Assembly (NCBI GenBank): GCA_003223775.1
Contig: QHWK01000226.1
Span: 1-7,652, forward strand
Length of the DNA: 7,652 bases
Direction: 5' to 3'
Origin: Acidobacteriota bacterium
GTDB lineage: Bacteria > Acidobacteriota > Vicinamibacteria > Vicinamibacterales > CAVVIG01
Made by a program: the position numbers and the translations under genes. This document shows positions 1 to 6,209 of the stretch, one piece after another (within the stretch, counting starts at the first letter, position 1; the number at the start of each line of letters is the position of its first letter). The notes under the pieces were generated by a model. The model did not search any database, had not been told where the DNA came from, and saw nothing but the letters and a program-made list of their open reading frames with translations.

Positions 1-643
1 GCGTCTTGAAAACGCCGTGCTCGATGTTCGTCTGGAAGAAATGATTCACCGCGCCGGGAATGTGGCCGGGCGTACGGTCGATCGGCTCGACCTCGCCGCG
101 ATAGCGCTCGGGCGCGCGCGCGTCGACGAGGCGCCAGTCGCGCGCGCCGGCGCGTGCAGCGACTTCGGCGACGTCGGCGACCATCTCGGCGTGCGGCGCG
201 GCGGCGAACTCGCGCGGCTCGCGGCGCGTCTCACCGCTCTCGGTCGGCCGTCCTTCGGCAATCCATTTCGCGAAGCCGCCGTCGAGCACGGCGGCGGCGT
301 CGTGGCCGAGCCATCGCAGCAGCCACCACAGACGGCTCGCCCACATGCCGTTGTCCTGATCGTAGGCGACCACCTGCACGCCGCTCGCAATGCCGAGCCG
401 GCCGAACGTGCGCGCGAGCGCGATCGGATCGGGAAGCGGATGCCGTCCGTTGCCGCCCGTCTTCGGTCCCGAAAGATCCGCGTTGAGATCCGCGTACACG
501 GCGCCTGGAACGTGCGACCTCTTGTATTCACGCGCGCCCCACGCCTCATCGTCGAGCTTCGATCGGCAGTCGACGATCGCGAAGGCGGGATCGCCGAGCC
601 GCTGCGCGAGCGCAGCGGTCGAAATCAGCGTCGTGAAGGCCAT
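1..643 (-). CDS. Rhodanese-type sulfurtransferase (thiosulfate/3-mercaptopyruvate sulfurtransferase family), 3' end outside window
   Basis: The visible 214 residues begin MAFTTLISTAALAQRL and cover one full rhodanese domain plus the start of a second. The first domain shows SHVPGA (residues 43-48), then AYDQDNGMWASRLWW (93-107) and VLDGG (119-123), which are hallmarks of the SseA/thiosulfate sulfurtransferase family. Asp95 sits where a catalytic Cys would be, as usual for the inactive N-terminal domain. The second domain starts near residue 155 (LVDARAPERYRGE, then GHIPGAVN). The window ends before its catalytic Cys loop, so activity cannot be checked. The family transfers sulfane sulfur from thiosulfate or 3-mercaptopyruvate to cyanide or thiols, usually in the cytoplasm; which donor is used cannot be told here. 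No signal peptide is seen. An in-frame ATG at 658 would add MVSYA, but family proteins normally begin close to the TTLIST stretch, so 643 is preferred. Neither start has a clear Shine-Dalgarno. Confidence 0.9.
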   Translation of the reverse strand, partial: MAFTTLISTAALAQRLGDPAFAIVDCRSKLDDEAWGAREYKRSHVPGAVYADLNADLSGPKTGGNGRHPLPDPIALARTFGRLGIASGVQVVAYDQDNGMWASRLWWLLRWLGHDAAAVLDGGFAKWIAEGRPTESGETRREPREFAAAPHAEMVADVAEVAARAGARDWRLVDARAPERYRGEVEPIDRTPGHIPGAVNHFFQTNIEHGVFKT

Positions 644-648
644 GGCGT

Positions 649-654
649 ACGATA
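649..654 (-). promoter_or_regulatory. Candidate -10 element of the sulfurtransferase gene
   Basis: Read on the minus strand this is TATCGT (four of six matches to TATAAT), ending 5 bases before the ATG at 643. A start site at the usual distance would fall on or just inside the start codon, giving an almost leaderless message. There is no convincing -35 and no Shine-Dalgarno. It also lies inside the alternative 5' extension that starts at 658, so it argues weakly for the 643 start. Confidence 0.25.
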
Positions 655-709
655 CCATTCGGAGCGGCGCGTGCCCGCCAACCAACGCGCCTGCCGGTTC
701 GTCTAATCC

Positions 710-715
710 AGGCGG
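710..715 (+). promoter_or_regulatory. Shine-Dalgarno-like AGGCGG before the DUF5916 gene
   Basis: AGGCGG lies 5 bases before the ATG at 721 and supports that start. A TCTAAT hexamer at 702-707 (five of six to TATAAT) lies 13 bases before the ATG. If it is the true -10, the transcript would begin near 714 and lose most of this site, so the two readings compete. Confidence 0.4.
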
Positions 716-720
716 CCTTC

Positions 721-3243
721 ATGCTCTTCCTCGCAGCGCTGGCGTTCGCCACGGCCGTCGATGCGGTGGTGGACCGCGCCGACGCTGCGCCGCTCGCCGC
801 GCAGGCCGTCCGCGCGAACGGCGAAATCAGCGATCAGGCGTGGCGCGGCGCGCCGGCCGTCGACGCCTTCGTGCAGCGCGAGCCGCAGGAAGGCGGACGC
901 CCTTCGCAGCGGACCGAGTTCCGCGTCCTCTACGACGCGACGACGCTCTTCGTTCAGGTCCACGCGTTCGACAGCGATCCCGAACGCATCGTGGGCTACC
1001 TCACGCGCCGCGACGCCGAGTCGCCGTCGGACTGGATCCGCGTGCTGATCGATTCGTACCACGATCGGCGCACCGCCTTCGAGTTCGCCGTGAACCCCGC
1101 CGGCGTGAAAGAGGACGGCTACTGGACGAACGACACCAACCGCGACGACAGCTGGGACGCGGTGTGGGACGTGAAGGTGTCGCGCGAGGCCGACGGCTGG
1201 TCGGCCGAGTTCCGCATCCCGTTCTCGCAGCTGCGCTTCACGCAGAGCGACGCGCTCACGTTCGGCTTCGCCGTGTCGCGATCGATCGGCCGCCTCAACG
1301 AGACGTCCACGTGGCCGCTGCTCGCGCGCAGCGCGAACGGCTACGTGTCGTCGTTCGGCGAGCTCGCCGGGCTTTCAATGCGCGCGTCGCCGAAGAAGAT
1401 CGAGCTCGTGCCGTACACCGTCGCGAGCCTCACGCGGCAGCGGCCGGGCGACAACGCGCTGCTGTCGCCGTCGGCGGGCAACGCCGCGGTCGGTCTCGAC
1501 GTGAAATACGCGCTGACGCCGGGCCTCACCTTTACGTCCACCTTCAATCCCGACTTCGGCCAGGTGGAGGCCGATCCCGCGGTCGTCAATCTGACGGCGT
1601 TCGAGACGTTCTTCACCGAGCGGCGGCCGTTCTTCGTCGAGGGCTCCGGCGTCTTCAGCTTCGACTCGGACTGCTGGGATGGTCCGTGCTCGCTGTTCTA
1701 TTCGCGCCGCGTGGGCCGTGCGCCGCAGGGCGCCGACACGCTGCCGAGCGGCGACGGCATCGTCACCGACTATCCGGCGCAGTCGACGATTCTCGGCGCC
1801 GGCAAGCTGACCGGGCGCGTCGGGCGCTTCTCGCTCGGCGTCATGCATGCCGTCACGCAGGAAGAGACCGCCACGATTCTCGACAACGGGATTCGCTCGC
1901 AGCAGTCGGTGGAGCCGACGACCAACTACACCGTCGGCCGCGTGCGGCGCGAGTTCGCGAACCAGTCGTCGGTCGGCGCGATGTTCACGTCGACGGTCCG
2001 CCGCCTGCCCGAGGCGCTGCAGATCGTCCCGGATCGCGCGTTCACCGGCGGCCTCGACTTCGACGCGCGCTTCAAGGCGCGCTACAGCCTCACCGGCTAT
2101 CTCGCCGCGACGAGCGTGCACGGCGACGCGGCCGCGATCGCGAACCTGCAGCAGGACAGCCGGCACTACTACCAGCGGCCCGACGCGGCGGCGTTCGCCT
2201 TCGATCCGTCGCGCACGTCGCTCGGCGGATCGAGCGGCCGGATCGGCGTCGCCAAGATCGGCGGCCAGCGCGTTCGCTTCATGTCGCAGTTCGGCTTCAA
2301 GTCGCCCGGCTTCGATTTGAACGACGCCGGCTTCCTGCGGCGCGCCGACGAGCGCTGGACGCTCAACTGGTTCCAGGTGCGCAGCGACGTTCCGAACCGC
2401 TGGTTCCGCAGCCGTCAGCTGAACGTCAACGAGTACGCGACGTGGAACAACGACGGCGATCTGCTGGTCAACGGCGCCAACGTGAACGCGAACGCGACGT
2501 TCGCGAACAACTGGGAGGCCGGCGCCGGCGCGAACACGAACAAGCTCAGCTCCGACGATCGGATGACGCGCGGCGGCCCGATCGTGCTGACCGAGGGGTT
2601 CGATACGTTCTGGTCGTGGATCAGGACCGACAAGCGGCGGCAGGTGTCGCTGAACGAGTTCCTCGGCGGTGGCCGCAACGGCGTCGGCTCGTGGTTCCGC
2701 GACCTCGAGCTGACGCTCACCTATCGTCCGATCGCCGCGCTCGAGATCACGAGCGGCGTCCGCCACGGCCGCGCGAACAATCAGGAGCAGTGGACCGGGC
2801 TCGTGACCGATGCGCGCGCCCACTACGTCTTCGGCCATCTCGACCAGACGACCGTCGCATTCACCGAGCGCGTCAACTACCCGATGACGCCGAACCTGTC
2901 GCTGCAGCTGTACGCGGAGCCGTTCGTGTCGGGCGGCAGCTACGACGCGTTCAAGGAGCTGGTCAACGGCCGCGCGCTCGCGTACGCAGACCGCTACGCG
3001 CCGTTCGCGTACGACCGCGCCGGGAGCGGCGATCCCGACTTCAACGTGAAATCGTTCCGGACGACCAACGTGCTGCGGTGGGAATACCGTCCAGGCTCGA
3101 CCCTGTTCGTCGTCTGGCAGCAGGCGCGGGAGAACGACGCCGTGCTCGGCGACTACCGGTTCGGCCGCGACATGCGCGGCATCTTCGGCGTCCCGCCGAA
3201 GAACGTGTTTCTCGTGAAGCTCGCGTACTGGCTGAACTACTGA
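721..3243 (+). CDS. DUF5916 protein with N-terminal CBM9-like domain, probable outer-membrane barrel
   Basis: An 840-residue protein, full length for this family. Residues 1-22 form a hydrophobic leader with an alanine-rich cleavage region. Residues about 27-215 match carbohydrate-binding family 9-like domains: GEISDQAW, then TEFRVLYDATTLFVQV, DSYHDRRTAFEFAVNP, and WSAEFRIPFSQLRF. The DUF5916 part follows and carries its signature FNPDFGQVEADP near residue 275 and FFTERRPFFVEG near 296. The rest alternates short polar/aromatic strands and ends in KLAYWLNY; a terminal aromatic residue is typical of outer-membrane barrel insertion signals. The barrel and surface role are inference, and the ligand is unknown. 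Members are common in Acidobacteriota and Bacteroidota. The start is odd: the leader lacks the usual basic n-region. No in-frame ATG, GTG or TTG occurs between the stop at 634-636 and 721, but a CTG at 691 would add MPVRLIQAAF, which looks like a better n-region. Confidence 0.93.
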   Translation: MLFLAALAFATAVDAVVDRADAAPLAAQAVRANGEISDQAWRGAPAVDAFVQREPQEGGRPSQRTEFRVLYDATTLFVQVHAFDSDPERIVGYLTRRDAESPSDWIRVLIDSYHDRRTAFEFAVNPAGVKEDGYWTNDTNRDDSWDAVWDVKVSREADGWSAEFRIPFSQLRFTQSDALTFGFAVSRSIGRLNETSTWPLLARSANGYVSSFGELAGLSMRASPKKIELVPYTVASLTRQRPGDNALLSPSAGNAAVGLDVKYALTPGLTFTSTFNPDFGQVEADPAVVNLTAFETFFTERRPFFVEGSGVFSFDSDCWDGPCSLFYSRRVGRAPQGADTLPSGDGIVTDYPAQSTILGAGKLTGRVGRFSLGVMHAVTQEETATILDNGIRSQQSVEPTTNYTVGRVRREFANQSSVGAMFTSTVRRLPEALQIVPDRAFTGGLDFDARFKARYSLTGYLAATSVHGDAAAIANLQQDSRHYYQRPDAAAFAFDPSRTSLGGSSGRIGVAKIGGQRVRFMSQFGFKSPGFDLNDAGFLRRADERWTLNWFQVRSDVPNRWFRSRQLNVNEYATWNNDGDLLVNGANVNANATFANNWEAGAGANTNKLSSDDRMTRGGPIVLTEGFDTFWSWIRTDKRRQVSLNEFLGGGRNGVGSWFRDLELTLTYRPIAALEITSGVRHGRANNQEQWTGLVTDARAHYVFGHLDQTTVAFTERVNYPMTPNLSLQLYAEPFVSGGSYDAFKELVNGRALAYADRYAPFAYDRAGSGDPDFNVKSFRTTNVLRWEYRPGSTLFVVWQQARENDAVLGDYRFGRDMRGIFGVPPKNVFLVKLAYWLNY

Positions 3244-4529
3244 CGGTAAATCGTTCCATTTTTCATCACGAACTTCACGCGGCGCAGCGCGCCGATCTCC
3301 TTCGTCGGGTCGCCGTCGAACGCGGCGAGATCGGCGAAAAGTCCCGGCTTGACCGAACCGATCTGCGTCTCCATGTGCAGCACGCGCGCGGCGGCGGAGG
3401 TCGCGCTCTTCAGTGCGGCCGTCGGCGCCATGCCGTACGCCACCATCGCTTCGAGCTCGCGCGCGTTCTCGCCGTGCGGAAACGTGCCGACGTCGCTGCC
3501 GTTGATGATCGTCACGCCCGCGTCGAGCGCCGCTTTGAAGCTGGCGCGCTTGCGCTGGTTCGCAGCCGACTCCGGGTTTGCCGGCGGCCACGGCCCGGCG
3601 CCCGCCGTGATCGTCGGGCACAGCGCGACGTGCTGCTCGACCATCAGCTTGAACACCTCCGGCGTCCCCTCGCCGCCGTGCTCGATCGTCTCGACCCCGG
3701 CGAGCGCCGCGCGCCGCATCCCTTCCGCGGTGTTCGCGTGGACGGCGACCGGCACCCCCGCGCTCTTCGCGGTTTCCACGGCGAGCTTCAGCTCGTCGAT
3801 CGAGAACGTCGGCCTCGATCCCGCCATCGGCCCCCAGCGATAGTCGGCGTACATCTTGATCCAGTCGGCGCCGCGCCCGATCTGATCGCGAACAACGCGC
3901 GTGAGGCTGTCGACGCCGTCGGCTTCCTCGGCGCCCTGCGGCACGTTCCACTCGGCGATGAACTTCGGTTGATAGCTCCCGGTGGCGACGATCGCGCGGG
4001 TCGACGCGAGAATGCGCGGCCCCGGCACGATGCCCTGGCTCACCGCCTGCTTCAGCTCGACGTCCGCGTAGCCGGCGCCTTCGGTGCCGAGATCGCGTAC
4101 GGTCGTGAAGCCGGCCTCGAGCGTCGCCCGCAGATGATTCGTGGCGCGCGCCACGCGCAGCGCGAGCCCTTCGCGCGACACCTGATCGGTCCACGACGCC
4201 TCGTTGTACGAGTGCAGCAGGATGTGCGAGTGGCCTTCGACGAGTCCCGGCATGAGCGTCGCGCCCGGCAGATCGATGACGCGCGCGCCCGCCGCGCTCA
4301 CGCCCGCGTCGGCGCCGACGGCGTCGATCTTCTCGCCTCTCACGCGCACCGCCCAGCCCTCGTGCATGGCGTCGCCGTCGAAGACGCGCGCCGGCTTCAG
4401 CACGGTAATCGTCTCGTTCGCGCCGATCGGCGCCTGCCGCTGCCGCGCGCTCACCGGCGCGAGTCCGGCGGCGAGAATCGACGCGGCCATCGCGAGCGCG
4501 CCGCCTGCCGCGAATCGTGTGTGCTGCAT
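3237..4529 (-). CDS. Secreted metal-dependent amidohydrolase (imidazolonepropionase/Xaa-Pro dipeptidase-like)
   Basis: A 430-residue protein of normal family length. Residues 1-29 are a signal peptide (basic start, alanine-rich core, cleavage after VSA), so it acts in the periplasm or outside. The metal site looks intact: HSH at 100-102 in GLVEGHSHI, Lys225 in WIKMYADY as the likely carboxylated lysine, His264 in VAVHAN, His284 in TIEHGG, and Asp346 in INGSDVGTFPHG. The C-terminal SVKPGLFADL (392-401) followed by VMKNGTIYR is the usual small beta-sandwich closure. The superfamily hydrolyses amide or cyclic amide bonds; the nearest family style includes dipeptidases that cleave Xaa-Pro or related peptides. 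Substrate is inference. The start at 4529 is chosen because the upstream ATG at 4538 lies inside a TATAAT hexamer. The open frame continues much further upstream, but that part is antisense to aconitase X and unlike the family. The stop overlaps the tail of the DUF5916 gene. Confidence 0.92.
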   Translation of the reverse strand: MQHTRFAAGGALAMAASILAAGLAPVSARQRQAPIGANETITVLKPARVFDGDAMHEGWAVRVRGEKIDAVGADAGVSAAGARVIDLPGATLMPGLVEGHSHILLHSYNEASWTDQVSREGLALRVARATNHLRATLEAGFTTVRDLGTEGAGYADVELKQAVSQGIVPGPRILASTRAIVATGSYQPKFIAEWNVPQGAEEADGVDSLTRVVRDQIGRGADWIKMYADYRWGPMAGSRPTFSIDELKLAVETAKSAGVPVAVHANTAEGMRRAALAGVETIEHGGEGTPEVFKLMVEQHVALCPTITAGAGPWPPANPESAANQRKRASFKAALDAGVTIINGSDVGTFPHGENARELEAMVAYGMAPTAALKSATSAAARVLHMETQIGSVKPGLFADLAAFDGDPTKEIGALRRVKFVMKNGTIYRQ

Positions 4530-4536
4530 GCGCGGC

Positions 4537-4542
4537 ATTATA
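4537..4542 (-). promoter_or_regulatory. Consensus -10 (TATAAT) of the amidohydrolase gene
   Basis: A perfect TATAAT on the minus strand, in a very GC-rich region, ends 7 bases before the ATG at 4529. The expected start site coincides with the A of the ATG, implying a leaderless transcript. No good -35 is present at 16-18 bases, and no Shine-Dalgarno precedes the ATG. It shares four bases with a plus-strand -10 candidate. Confidence 0.5.
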
Positions 4543-4544
4543 GT
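4539..4544 (+). promoter_or_regulatory. Candidate -10 (TATAGT) of the aconitase X genes
   Basis: TATAGT matches TATAAT at five of six positions and ends 9 bases before the TTG at 4554. It overlaps the minus-strand TATAAT at 4537-4542. No clear -35 is seen at 17 bases upstream, where the sequence is CGTGTG inside the amidohydrolase coding region. Confidence 0.4.
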
Positions 4545-4553
4545 TAACGAGGC

Positions 4554-5730
4554 TTGCTGACTCTGACCGAACGCGATCGCGCGATGCTCGACGGCCGCCG
4601 CGGCCCCGCCGCCGAGCTCGCGATGTCGATCGTCGCGCGGATGGCCGACGTCTACGGCGCACGCGAGCTGATGGACATCTCGCACGCGCACGTCGACAGC
4701 ACGATCTATCTCGGCGACGCGACGCTGGAGTTCGCCGAGCGGCTCGCGGGGCTCGGCGCGCGCGTCGCCGTGCCCACGAGCCTCAACGTCAGCGGCGTGG
4801 ACGAGTGCGGCTGGAAGGACTGGGCCGTGTCGCCGGAATGGGCGGCGAAGGCGGCGCGCCAGATGCTCGCCTACGAGCGGATGGGCGCCGTGCCGACGTG
4901 GACCTGCGCGCCGTATCAGACGCACGCGCGGCCGCGCTTCGGCCAGCAGATCGCCTGGGGCGAGTCGAACGCGATCGCGTTCGCGAACTCGGTGATCGGC
5001 GCGCGCACCGAACGCTATCCCGATCTGCTCGACATCTGCTGCGCGATCACCGGCCGCGTGCCAGCCGTCGGCCTCCACCTGACGGAGCATCGCGCCGGGC
5101 AGCTGCTCGTCCGGCTCGCCGGCGTGCCGCGCGCGCTGCAGGAGGACGATCGATCACCTGAAAGCGTTCGCGGCCGCGGCCGCCTCGTCGGGACGCGTGG
5201 CGCTCTTCCACATCGTCGGCGTCACGCCAGAGGCGCCGACGATCGAGGCCGCGTTTCAGGGGCGCGCGCCGGTCGCCGCGATCGATGTCACGACCGCGGA
5301 TCTGCGCGCTGCGCGGCGCGAGCTGACGACCGCGGACGGGCGCGAGCTGGACATGGTCATCCTCGGCAGCCCGCACTTCTCGGTCGCCGAGTTCCGCGCC
5401 CTCGCGCCGCTCGTCGCCGGACGCCGCGCGCACCCGCGCGTGAAGTTCCTCGTCACGTCGAGCCGCCTGATGAAAGAGGAGGCGGAGAAGGCCGGCGTCC
5501 TCGCGACGGTCGTCGCCTTCGGCGCGCAGATCACGCTCGACACGTGCATTCTCGCGTCGCCGATGCTGCCGCCGGAGATCCGGACGCTCATGACGAACTC
5601 GGCGAAGTACGCCTATTACGCGCCGAGTCTGCTGAACACGCGCGTCACGTTCGGGAGCCTCGGCGACTGCGTCCGGTCGGCCGTCGAAGGCCGCGTCGTG
5701 CGCGACGAGTCGCTGTGGGAGACGGCGTGA
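4554..5730 (+). pseudogene. Aconitase X large subunit (DUF521), frameshifted with internal deletion
   Basis: Two open frames together encode an aconitase X large subunit. The first runs from TTG 4554 to about 5150 and shows LTERDRAMLDG, ISHAHVDS (42-49), PTSLNVSG, PTWTCAPYQ (114-122), AWGESNAIAFANSVIGA (134-150) and CCAITGR (162-168). The second, in the next frame, begins about 5152 with IDHLKAFAAAAASSG and continues through ALFHIVGVTPEAPT, LGSPHFS, LDTC and MTNSAKYAYYAPS to the stop at 5728-5730. At the joint, family members carry about 30 further residues, including a conserved FYPxLGHL stretch, that are absent here. The lesion therefore looks like a deletion whose length is not a multiple of three. 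The family makes hydro-lyases with an iron-sulfur cluster; bacterial forms include cis-3-hydroxy-L-proline dehydratase, archaeal ones mevalonate 5-phosphate dehydratase. TTG is the best start by family comparison; GAGG at 4549-4552 is too close to be a good ribosome site. An assembly error is not excluded. Confidence 0.85.
5717..5721 (+). promoter_or_regulatory. Shine-Dalgarno GGGAG for the aconitase X small subunit
   Basis: GGGAG lies inside the end of the large-subunit frame, 5 bases before the GTG at 5727. With the four-base GTGA stop/start overlap it indicates translational coupling of the two subunits and fixes GTG 5727 as the start. Confidence 0.6.
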
Positions 5731-6030
5731 TCGCCGGCCGCGCCGTTGTCGCGGGCGATGCGCGCGGCGACGCGCTCGTGTCGCACGAACCGCTGTCGTT
5801 CTGGGGCGGCTACGATTTCCAGACAGGACGGATCATCGACCGCCATCATCCGCTCGCCGGCGCGTGCGCTGCCGGCCGCATCCTCGCGGTGCCGGCCAGC
5901 AAAGGATCGTCGACGACGACGGCGGTGCTGCTGGAGGCCGGTGATCGCGCTCGACGCAGCCGACTTCGCCTCGCTCGTGACCGGCGCGCATGTGACCATC
6001 GATCGCGACGGACGCGTGTCGGTGTCGTAG
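5727..6030 (+). pseudogene. Aconitase X small subunit (DUF126, swivelling domain), frameshifted with internal deletion
   Basis: The first 71 residues, from GTG 5727, carry the small-subunit signature: GRAVVAGDARGDALVS, EPLSFWGGYD (21-30), GRIIDRHHPLAG (34-45) and VPASKGSSTTTAVLLEA (55-71). The GSS region corresponds to the loop holding the active-site serine of aconitase X. At about 5938 the frame then changes and VIALDAADFASLVTGAHVTIDRDGRVSVS follows to the TAG at 6028-6030, which matches the family C-terminus. The roughly 35 residues normally in between are absent; they usually read like an APAA...EPD..LALG stretch ending near GR..PV. About 100 residues remain of a usual 130-140. Reading straight on in the first frame gives only an arginine-rich tail to 6143 that does not resemble the family. 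The gene overlaps the large subunit by four bases, so the pair forms one operon. A functional gene behind a faulty assembly is possible. Confidence 0.82.
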
Positions 6031-6182
6031 CGCGCGTCGTTCGAAGGTGTGAAGAACTCGTAACGGCTTCGCGGGGCGCGAACACTTCGTTTACGCAGGC
6101 TGGAGCGCCGGCGCGTCTCCCTCTGCGACGCTCACGAGGGTAGTTACATACCGCTTCGATGCAATCCGCCTACATCTGTATG

Positions 6183-6209
6183 GACCACCGCGACTACGGT
6201 GCGGCGGTC
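6183..6209. terminator. Weak imperfect hairpin at the end of the carboxypeptidase-regulatory-like gene
   Basis: GACCACCGC (6183-6191) and GCGGCGGTC (6201-6209) form a nine-base stem with one mismatch and a nine-base loop, spanning the minus-strand stop codon at 6194-6196. No T-tract follows on either strand, so it is not a classic intrinsic terminator. The rest of the 6031-6193 gap between the converging genes shows nothing I recognise. Confidence 0.2.

Noticed and set aside
111..128. GC-alternating stretch near the left edge
   Set aside because: It is ordinary coding sequence for an Ala/Arg-rich part of the sulfurtransferase, in frame with the family match, not a separate repeat element.
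390..4547. A 1385-residue open frame on the plus strand
   Set aside because: It is extremely Arg-rich and low in complexity. It runs out of frame through the DUF5916 gene and antisense through the amidohydrolase, both of which have clear family motifs. Long stop-free frames are expected in DNA this GC-rich.
1375..4662. A 1095-residue open frame on the minus strand
   Set aside because: Arg/Ala-rich shadow, antisense to the DUF5916 gene and out of frame with the amidohydrolase; no domain signal.
4530..5090. A 5' extension of the amidohydrolase frame to an ATG at 5090
   Set aside because: It is antisense to conserved aconitase X coding sequence, and the real protein has a typical signal peptide starting at 4529.
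5135..5945. Programmed ribosomal frameshifting in aconitase X, suggested by GGAGG at both joints
   Set aside because: There is no slippery heptamer, and a frameshift alone would not restore the missing conserved residues; deletion or assembly error explains more.
5940..6143. Continuation of the small-subunit frame to a stop at 6143
   Set aside because: The tail is Arg-rich and unlike the family, whereas the neighbouring frame to 6030 matches the expected C-terminus.
6031..6193. Possible RNA gene in the gap between aconitase X and the secreted-protein gene
   Set aside because: No tRNA cloverleaf, riboswitch core or strong hairpin with a T-tract could be found.
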